A DNA stretch of 64,000 nucleotides, from assembly GCA_963698405.1 (NCBI GenBank), contig CAVOQT010000005.1, positions 186,001 through 250,000 of the forward strand. The letters run 5' to 3'. The position numbers and the translations under genes were made by a program. Shown piece after piece: positions 57,585-64,000 of this stretch (the first letter of the stretch is position 1; each line of letters begins with the position of its first letter). The notes under the pieces are model-generated. The model was not told where the DNA came from. It searched no databases and saw nothing but the letters and a program-made list of their open reading frames with translations. Source of the stretch: SHZI01 sp963698405 (GTDB taxonomy: Bacteria; Pseudomonadota; Gammaproteobacteria; Steroidobacterales; GCA-2729495).

Positions 57585-59674
57585 CTGACAGTCTGAATAT
57601 CCGCAGGTCCGTCACGGCAGCCATTCTGGCGCTGGTGGTGCTGGTCGGTGCCGGTGGCCTGCTGATCAACCTCTATATAGAAGATGAGCGGCAGCGGGAC
57701 CTGCTGCAGTGGGAGTCGCGGCTGGGGCTGGTGGCCGACAGCAAGGCGGATGCGCTGGCCCGGTCGCTGGCTGCCGATCAGCGCGATCTGCGCGAACTGG
57801 CGAACAACGCCTCGCTGCAGCTCTATCTGTGGCAACTGGTGCGCGCGCGTCAGCAGCAGACGCCGGATGGCGAGCAAGCCGAGTCGGCACAGCAGGCCTA
57901 TCTGCGCAATCTGATGCTGGCGGCCGCCGAGCGCGGTGGCTACATGCCGGATCCGGCGGCTCGCGTGCCGGCCAACCTGCCGCGTTCGCTCAGCTATGGC
58001 CTGGCGCTGCTCGATGCCGGAGCTGCGACCGGTCGTGGTCACGCCGGGACTCGGTGAACTTGCCGACAGCTATGGCGAGGTGATGCGCCGCGCGCTGGCG
58101 AAGCCGGGCACCACGCTCGTCGATCTGCGCCTGGACGCCGAGGATCGTGCGGTCGTGGTGATCGCGGTGGCGGTGGCTGCGGTATCCGGTTCGCTGACCG
58201 GTGGCGGTCCGCCAAATGGCGTGCTGATCGGCGTGCGCAGTGCCGAACAGGAACTCTATCCCTTGCTCGGTCGCGGACCGGCATTCGCCGAAGACAGCGA
58301 AACCCTGCTGGTTGCCCGCGCAGGACGACACCATCGTGTTTCTGTCGCCGACGCGGGATGGCGGTGCGCCGTTGCGCCGCAGCCTGCCGATCGAGCGCTC
58401 TGATCTTGCCGAGGTCGCTGCGGTGCTGTCACCCGGCGGCTTCGTGAGCCTCGACAACTATCGCGGTATGCCCGTGCTGCAGGTGAGCCGGCGGATCCGT
58501 GGGCTGGAGTCCGCAGGCGAGCCCTGGGTGCTGGTGCAGGGCGTGAATGCCAAGGATGCGCTGAGTACGGCGGACGAGCGTCGGCGCTTCCTGCTCGCCA
58601 CGCTGTCGCTGCTGTTGTTCAGTATCGCCGCGCTGGCAGTGGCGGCCTGGCGCCACGGCAGCAGCGTGCGCGCCCGGCATCAGGCGGAAGAACTGCGCAG
58701 CAAGGCGGCCAAGCTGCAGAAGCAGACCGACCTGCTGCATACGGTCACCGACAACATCGATGTGCTGACCGTGCTGATGAACCGCGATCAGGAAGTGGTG
58801 TTTACCAATCAGGCCACGGCCAATGCGGCGAAGAACACCATCGCCGGCATCGTCGGCAGTCCGGATCAGCGCGATCTTCGGTGCCAATACGGCTGCCGGG
58901 ATCGCCGCGCTCAGCGATGAGGCGCGCCGGCAGCGTGTGCCGCTGCAGCGCGTGTTGCAGCTGCAGCTTGGCTCTGCGCTCGGCAGTTATCAGGCCAGCT
59001 TCATTCCCGTCGAGCGGATCGGCGAGCGACGGCAACTGGTGCTGCTGGTGCTGAGCGACGTCACCGATCTGCGTCTGGCCGAGCAGCATCACGCGGACAT
59101 GCTGCGCCATCTGGTCAGTGCGCTGTCGGATGCGGTGGATCTGCACGATCCGTACTCGGCCCATCATGCCAACCGCATGAGCGAAGTGGCGCAGGCGGTG
59201 GCCCGCGAGCTGGATCTGCCGGCGGACGAGCAGGAGACGCTGGGGCTCGCCGCCACGCTGGCCAACATCGGCAAGATCATGCTGCCGGGCGATCTGCTGA
59301 CCAAGACCGAGCCGCTGACCTCTGCCGACCGGGAGCTGCTGCAGAAGCACGTCGATTACAGCATCGAACTGCTGAAGGGTCTGGACTTCGAGGGGCCGGT
59401 GCTCGATGTGATCGCGCAGAAGCAGGAGCGTCTGGACGGCAGCGGCTATCCGCGCGGCCTGACCGAAGAACAGATGAGCCTGTCCGGCCGGATACTCTCG
59501 GTCGCCAATGCCTTCGTGGCGCTGGTCAGCGCGCGCGCCTACCGGCAGGGCATGTCCATGGATGATGCGCTGGCCGAGTTGCTGCGTGGTGCCGGTACGC
59601 AGTTCGACCGCCGCGTCATCGCGGCGCTGTTCCACGTCGTCGAGAACCGCGGCGACTGGTCAGGCTGGTCCTGA
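57581..59674 (+). pseudogene. Membrane HD-GYP-like protein with lost metal ligands, three frameshifts
   Basis: The N-terminus has a helix (AAILALVVLVGAGGLLINLYI) and a periplasmic domain of about 300 residues, then a second helix (LLATLSLLLFSIAALAVAAW), a short coiled coil and a PAS-like segment (LLHTVTDNIDVLTVLMNRDQEVVFTN). The C-terminal 180 residues follow the HD-GYP pattern: HDPYSAHHANRMSEVA, LAATLANIGKIMLP, IAQKQERLDGSGYPRG, ILSVANAFVAL. Against the usual HDIGK, HHE and vaD, the HD is AN, HHE is QKQE and Asp is Asn. It therefore probably binds, rather than hydrolyses, c-di-GMP. Shifts lie near 58020, 58320 and 58870. It overlaps lapG. Confidence 0.8.
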
Positions 59675-59696
59675 AGCGGAGCTACGTTCAGCGCTG

Positions 59697-61747
59697 CTAG
59701 CTGAGTTCCAGAAACAGTTCCCGGTCGTGGCCGGGAAAGTAGCGGTACTCGCCGAAGGCGTAGTCGGCGCGATCGGCATACAGCGTGTCGTTGAGGTTGT
59801 TGATGCGGGCCGTCACGCGCCATTCGCGGTTGATCGACCAGCTGTGCGCAGGTTGAAGCAGGTCGTGGCCATCGTAGCGCTGGTTTTCCTGCGCGGTCAG
59901 GTAGTAGCGGCCCTGGTGCACCCACTCGATTTCCGCCAGCCACGGGTCGGCTGACCAGCCGAGGTGCAGGCTGCCGAGCGTGCGCGGTGCCGTGTCGATG
60001 TCGTTGCCCGAGCTGATGGTTTCGCCGCCGGTGATCTGCTGGCTGAAGGCATAGGTCTGCTTCACCCAGGTCGCGGCGAGTCCGGCATAGAGTCCCGTCT
60101 CGCTGCGCAGCTTCAGCTCCAGTTCGCCGCCGACATGCCGGCTTTCGCCGTTGCTCACGTTGTAGCGGTTGGAGTCCTGCAGGATGTAGTCATCCTTGTG
60201 CATGGCAAATGCGGCAGCGGACAGGTCCAGGTGTGCAGTCCGGTGATGCCAGCCGAGTTCCGACGCTGTCGATGGTTTCCGAATCGAGGTCGGCGACGTT
60301 CTGTCCGGCCTGCAGGCGATAGAGTTCTGCGGCCTGCGGTGCGCGAAAGCCGCGGGTCAGCGTGAGGTAGAGGGAGTTCTCCGGGTTCAGCCGCAACAGC
60401 AGGCCGATGTTCGGCGCGAGGGTCGTGTAGTCGTCGCTGCGGTCGGCCGGCCGGCTGAAGAGGCAGGGCGGTGTGCAGGCCGTGCCATCGTCGCGGGTGT
60501 TTCCGGCCAGCATCCGGTTGTCGTAGTCATAGCGCAGCCATTCGTAGCGCAGGCCGCCGGTCAGCGTCCAGCGCGCATCCAGCGGCAGTTCGGCCTGCGC
60601 ATAGGGCGAGGCCAGGTACTGCCAGACGTCGTAGTCGTAGTGCCGGCCCTGCGGCCGGGATTGCCGGTCTCCGGGTTGGCCTGGATTTCCTCCAGGTAGC
60701 CATTGGCGATTTCGGTATCGAAGCCGGCGGTGATCCGTGCCGGGCCGAGCGTCGTATAGCGCAGCAGCGTCGCGCCGCCGCTGGTCTGGCCGTTTTTCTC
60801 CACCGGCTGGCCGGGCAGGAAGTGCTGCAGAAAATCCATGTCCGAACGGCGCAGGAAACCGAGCAGCTTCCAGCCCTCATCGGCGCGGTTTGCATCCGGT
60901 TGCCAGCTGGCGTTGAGGCGCTGGCTGTTTGCCTTGCGATAGGCATCGGGGTTGCTGTTGGTGCGGCGCTCGCTTCGTCCCGATAGGCGTTCTCGCCGTA
61001 GATGAATCCGGCGGTGTCCTGGTCCAGCACGGTGCCGCTGAAGCCCAGTTCGAGCTGGCCGCCGCCGAGCCCGGTGCCGTACTTCAGAAAGCCCTTGGCC
61101 TGGCTGTAACCGGCCGAGTCGCGAAAGCTGTCGTCGTGATCGTAGAGCAGGCCGCCGACCAGGCCGTCTCCGCTCGCCAGTCGCCCTCGCCCCAGAGCAG
61201 CTTGCCGCGCATGAAGCTGTCGGGCCCGGCCTCGCCGCTGACATATAAGAGGTCTGCGCCCGGATCCGGCAGCAGCACGTTCAGCGTGCCGTGCACGGCA
61301 TTCGAGCCGTACAGCGCCGATGCCGGTCCGCGGATCACTTCGATGGCGCTGGCCAGTTCGGACAGCATCTCGAAGGGTTCGTTGACGTTGCAGAAGCCGG
61401 TGGGCCGGATGGCGACGCTGTCTTCAAGAAACAGGAAGCTGCCGCAGGAGCCCGGGCCCGGTGAGCGCCGGTGAACGGATCGCGGTGATGCTTTCCTGGC
61501 CGTTGCCGCGGGTGATCCAGGTGCCGGGAACCTGTGTGCCGGCTTCATATATATGGCTGGCGTTCAGCAGTTCGATCCGCTCCGCATCGAGACGGGCGGT
61601 ATTGCCGGCCAGTTCGAGTGCCGTGACCGGGTAGCGGGTGGCGGTGACGAGGATTTCTTCGGGCAGCCGGCGCTCGGCAGCGCTGCTGGTGCCGGCAATG
61701 GCCAATGCTGCCAGGCCGCCGGCCAGGCCCAGCCACATGCGGTGCAT
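59697..61747 (-). pseudogene. TonB-dependent receptor, frameshifted
   Basis: The signal peptide MHRMWLGLAGGLAALAIAGTSSAA is followed by the TonB-box region RRLPEEILVTATRYPVTALELAGN and a plug containing FLEDSVAIRPTGFCNVNEPFEML, IEVIRGPASALYGSNAVHGTLNVLLPD. The barrel follows in several frames, with SLYLTLTRGFRAPQAAELYRLQAGQNV and a C-terminus NNLNDTLYADRADYAFGEYRYFPGHDRELFLELS. This is a normal receptor of about 680 residues with at least four shifts. The ligand is unknown. The gene converges on the HD-GYP-like gene and is followed upstream by a small protein on the same strand. Confidence 0.87.
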
Positions 61748-61760
61748 CGCGCAGGCCGCT

Positions 61761-62009
61761 TCAGCGCTGGATCGCTTCCAGGCGGATGCTCGGCGTGTCG
61801 CCAATCCGGCTGAAAGGATGGCGTCTGGCCATTTCGCGCAGGGCCGCATCGCGTTCGCTGGCGGTGCCAAACCAGTGCTCGCGATGCCAGTCGGCACCGA
61901 GCACGTCGCGCAGTGGGTCGGCGGCGGGCAGACCGACGCGGATGCCGAATTTCAGCTGGCTGTCCGGACGTCGTGCCGCGAGCAGATTGTGTTGGTTGCT
62001 GATGTCCAT
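61761..62009 (-). CDS. Small conserved protein of unknown function
   Basis: An 82-residue protein, MDISNQHNLLAARRPDSQLK, with GIRVGLPAADPLRDVLGADW, ERDAALREMARRHPFSRIGDTPSI. There is no signal peptide and no membrane helix. Its ATG lies inside the C-terminal part of the Crp/Fnr gene (58 bp overlap), and it ends 14 bp before the TonB receptor start, so it is probably co-transcribed with that receptor. I recognise no named family. Confidence 0.65.
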   Translation of the reverse strand: MDISNQHNLLAARRPDSQLKFGIRVGLPAADPLRDVLGADWHREHWFGTASERDAALREMARRHPFSRIGDTPSIRLEAIQR

Positions 62010-62791
62010 GCAGGGTGTCCGGTCCTTGTGCCGGGCGCATGGTCGCTAAAGGGTGTCGCTTTGTCCAGTTGGTGCCGGAGCACAGGCCGGTGGCCAGACG
62101 ATCGCGATTCACTCGCGACCGCCTTGAGTGCCTTACGATCCGTCACGATCACGCGGCAACGTGAAGTGGATACCCAGCCTTGGCTCTGCCATTCGCCCAG
62201 ATATTGATTGACTACCTGGCGTGAGACGAAGACGTACTTGGCTAGGTCAGCCTGGGTGATCTCTACCGTGTGGTCGGCAGAATCCGCACCGTCGCCATAA
62301 GGTCCGGCCAGTTCCAGTACGCGGTGTGCCAGGCGCGCCGGCACACTTTTCAGTGCGTACTCGTCGGTGATCATCCGGGTAGCGATCCGTTCATGCTGAC
62401 AGAACACATTGAGCAGGCTCAGCGCCAGCAGGGGATTGCTCGTCAGCAGTCGCAGGAAGTTTTCGCGGCAGATAACGAAGACCTCGGCTTTGGGTGCAGC
62501 CCGCGCGGTCACGCATCTCGGCAGTCCGTCGATGGCCGAAACCACGCCGAAAACCCGGCCGGAGCCATAGCTGCCCAGGAAGACCTCATCGAGGCCGGAG
62601 GTTCTTGAGCTGACCTGTACTTGGCCAGCGATGACGCCGTAGATCGCATCGCCGGGGTCGCCATGGCTGTAGATCGTTGCATTCCCGCAGTAACTGCGTC
62701 GTACCGTCATGTTTGCGACCCGATCGAGGCCGTTGCTGTCCAGATGTTGCAGCAGTTCGTTGTTCTTGAGTATTGCCCGTGCCGTGTTCAT
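61952..62791 (-). CDS. Crp/Fnr-family transcription regulator
   Basis: A 280-residue regulator. The cyclic-nucleotide-binding-type beta-roll is seen in NATIYSHGDPGDAIYGVIAGQVQVS, GSGRVFGVVSAIDG and ALKSVPARLAHRVLELA. The helix-turn-helix is VEITQADLAKYVFVSRQVVNQYLGEWQSQGWV. Normal members end soon after this, at about residue 230. Here about 45 further polar residues run into the next gene, so the real end may be near residue 235, with a shift or loss of the stop. No N-terminal Cys cluster is present, so it is unlikely to be an Fnr-type iron-sulfur sensor. The signal is unknown. Confidence 0.85.
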   Translation of the reverse strand: MNTARAILKNNELLQHLDSNGLDRVANMTVRRSYCGNATIYSHGDPGDAIYGVIAGQVQVSSRTSGLDEVFLGSYGSGRVFGVVSAIDGLPRCVTARAAPKAEVFVICRENFLRLLTSNPLLALSLLNVFCQHERIATRMITDEYALKSVPARLAHRVLELAGPYGDGADSADHTVEITQADLAKYVFVSRQVVNQYLGEWQSQGWVSTSRCRVIVTDRKALKAVASESRSSGHRPVLRHQLDKATPFSDHAPGTRTGHPAWTSATNTICSRHDVRTAS

Positions 62792-63090
62792 CGGCGTTGC
62801 CCTCGCGTCGTATGAATCCCCACGACCGCCTGTGCAGTAGTGTTGCCCGGCCCAGTCACCCGGTCTGTCACCCGGTTGACATAATTCGGACGATAGCGGG
62901 CAGGGTGTCTGTCGGTGTGCGGACATTCGGCGCAAGAAAGATTGCGCGAAAGCGTCTTTGCCAGGCTTCTTTGGTTGATTTGTCTGTTGCGAGACACATG
63001 AGTCTGTGCTGGCGGCGCAGGCTCTGTGCTCGAGCCGGGTTGGAGGCCCGGCACCGACAGACGCATAAAAACCTTCAGGGAGTTACAGTC
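62792..63090. other. Intergenic region between divergent regulator and small secreted protein
   Basis: 299 bp without a supported gene. It holds a TTGACA hexamer at 62876-62881 with no matching -10 at 17 bp. It contains no REP copy and no hairpin of note. Promoters for both flanking genes are expected here. Confidence 0.4.
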
Positions 63091-63498
63091 ATGAACAAGA
63101 ACAGTATCAAGCTCATCGCCGTGATTTGCGCCGGCCTGGTTACGGGATTACCGGTTGCCCAGGCGGACAGTAATGACGGGCTGCTCGCGCACTACCGGAT
63201 GTTCCAGCTGGAAAACAACGATGTGCAAACCGTGAGCCGCGGGCCGAGCACCAAGGCCTACCGGGTTTGCGTGGAGGATAGCCGCGGTGCGGTGCCGCTC
63301 AGGGTGAGTCACAGCGAAGGGGAGACCATCGTGGAGCCGGGTGACTGCCAGCTGATTGAAACCAGCAAGATCAAGATGGCTGCCGTGGGCAAGTTGCCCG
63401 AAGGCATGACGATGATCGGCCGCTTCAATAACAACAGCAGCGATGACGCAAAGAAATTCAGCACTAGCATCAGCGTTGCCAAGGCTGGCAGCAAGTGA
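63091..63498 (+). CDS. Small secreted protein of unknown function
   Basis: A 135-residue protein. The signal peptide (MNKNSIKLIAVICAGLVTGLPVAQA) is cut before DSNDG. The mature part contains YRVCVEDSRGAVPLRVSHSEGETIVEPGDCQLIETSKI, with two Cys likely forming a disulfide, and ends in a Ser/Lys-rich tail. The pattern is that of a small beta-sandwich. AGGGAG lies about 11 bp before the ATG. I recognise no family. An inverted repeat follows the stop. Confidence 0.65.
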   Translation: MNKNSIKLIAVICAGLVTGLPVAQADSNDGLLAHYRMFQLENNDVQTVSRGPSTKAYRVCVEDSRGAVPLRVSHSEGETIVEPGDCQLIETSKIKMAAVGKLPEGMTMIGRFNNNSSDDAKKFSTSISVAKAGSK

Positions 63499-63521
63499 CA
63501 AGCAGCCAGGCCGCGCTGACC

Positions 63522-63555
63522 AGGAATCCTGGCCGGAACTACTGGCCAGGATTCT
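63522..63555. terminator. Hairpin between convergent genes
   Basis: AGGAATCCTGGCC pairs with GGCCAGGATTCT over about 12 bp (one A/A bulge), with a loop of nine bases. It has no T run. It lies 24 bp after the small secreted protein and 112 bp before the SYLF stop. Confidence 0.6.
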
Positions 63556-63667
63556 GATCAGGGGCGCCGATCAGAACTGCGTTTCAGGCGCGGCGTCTTC
63601 TACCGGATAGGTCGTGCTGCCGGCTGCCGGATCTGTAGCGGGTTCGGCGGCCGGTGCTGCGGGTGTA

Positions 63668-64000
63668 TCAGCCGAGGCTGTCGCGCCACTGCAGGCGCGG
63701 TGCCATGGTTGAGAGTATTGCCAGCAGCGGCTTCGCGGATTCGGGCGTGGGCAGGCTGGTATCGCTGAAAATCCGGCTGCTGGCACCGTTTTCTTCGCTG
63801 CCATACCACTTGGCGTTGTCCTTGCGGTCGATGGTGATTGCGCCGCCATCGATCGCGACGCCGAGGAACAGGCCGCGGCTGCGGGCATAGCTGTAGATTT
63901 CCGCCTTGAACTCGCCGTCGGTCATGGCGAGTGCCGTGCGCCCCACCGGGCCGGCCGAGGCCGAACTGCTGCCGCCGAGCGTGAACTTGCCGCTGGCGAT
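63668..64000 (-). CDS. SYLF/Ysc84-domain lipid-binding protein, 5' end outside window
   Basis: The C-terminal 110 residues of a SYLF-domain protein: SGKFTLGGSSSASAGPVGR, MTDGEFKAEIYSYARSRGLFLGVAIDGGAITIDRKDNAKWYG. SYLF proteins bind phosphoinositide-type or other membrane lipids and are common as secreted proteins in this group. The frame is open to the right edge. The stop in this frame is at 63668. A different frame would give a Pro/Ala-rich tail (TPAAPAAEPATDPAAGST) ending at 63571, so an indel near 63690 is possible and the C-terminus is uncertain. Confidence 0.75.
   Translation of the reverse strand: MASGKFTLGGSSSASAGPVGRTALAMTDGEFKAEIYSYARSRGLFLGVAIDGGAITIDRKDNAKWYGSEENGASSRIFSDTSLPTPESAKPLLAILSTMAPRLQWRDSLG

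Noticed and set aside
57581..59674. LapD (GGDEF-EAL) next to lapG
   Set aside because: No GGDEF or EAL motif is present. The cytoplasmic part follows the HD-GYP pattern.

Overview
The window looks like a GC-rich chromosomal segment of a gammaproteobacterium. Pointers are the TypA, GlpD, ProBA, RecQ and LapG types, Crp/Fnr and TonB-dependent receptor content, and dispersed REP palindromes. A lineage outside the model orders is likely because a mevalonate-pathway enzyme and a crtYIB carotenoid set sit near each other, but I cannot name a genus. No rRNA, tRNA, CRISPR array, prophage or insertion sequence was seen.

Layout. 1-8.6 kb holds housekeeping and metabolic genes: a glutamine-synthetase-family protein cut by the left edge, an NlpC/P60 lipoprotein, TypA, an acyl-CoA dehydrogenase, a CTERM-protein remnant, a frameshifted VF530-family gene, a cupin, a trans-sulfuration PLP enzyme and Hsp20. 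9.2-14.6 kb is a carotenoid operon (thioredoxin-like protein, crtY, crtI, crtB, MFS transporter). 15.1-20.9 kb on the minus strand is an isoprenoid operon: an HMG-CoA reductase fused to mevalonate kinase, then idi, an SDR and an ABC exporter. 21-24.1 kb holds fatty-acid genes (fadD, enoyl-CoA hydratase, MaoC hydratase).

24.2-35.1 kb is the most unusual part. It is a tightly packed operon of two lipoproteins, a membrane-anchored Ser/Thr-kinase-like protein with a C-terminal PEGA-like domain, an FHA-TM-PEGA-FGE-like protein, a small membrane protein, an ExbB/TolQ/MotA-like channel, an FHA protein with an ATPase-like N-terminus, and two membrane-anchored von Willebrand A proteins. The two vWA proteins share an N-terminal helix motif and occupy the position where an ExbD/MotB partner would be expected. 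I read it as a trans-envelope, phosphorylation-controlled, possibly proton-driven machine resembling the threonine-phosphorylation branch of type VI secretion without any secretion apparatus. It is followed by a pterin dehydratase, a TonB-dependent receptor and a DUF1838 protein.

38.9-61.7 kb holds recognisable genes, most broken by single-base shifts: aldehyde dehydrogenase, ilvB, ilvH, proB, glpD, a surface protein, recQ, a JAMM-like protein, icd, an L,D-transpeptidase, a CTERM protein, a Slam/type XI secretion pair, lapG, an HD-GYP-like protein and a second TonB-dependent receptor. proA in the middle is intact. Because the damage affects essential genes and is confined to one block, I treat it as sequence error rather than decay. 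LapG is followed by an HD-GYP-like membrane protein that has lost several metal ligands, which suggests a different way of controlling LapG from LapD. 61.7-64 kb is clean again: a small protein, a Crp/Fnr regulator, a small secreted protein and a SYLF-domain protein cut by the right edge.
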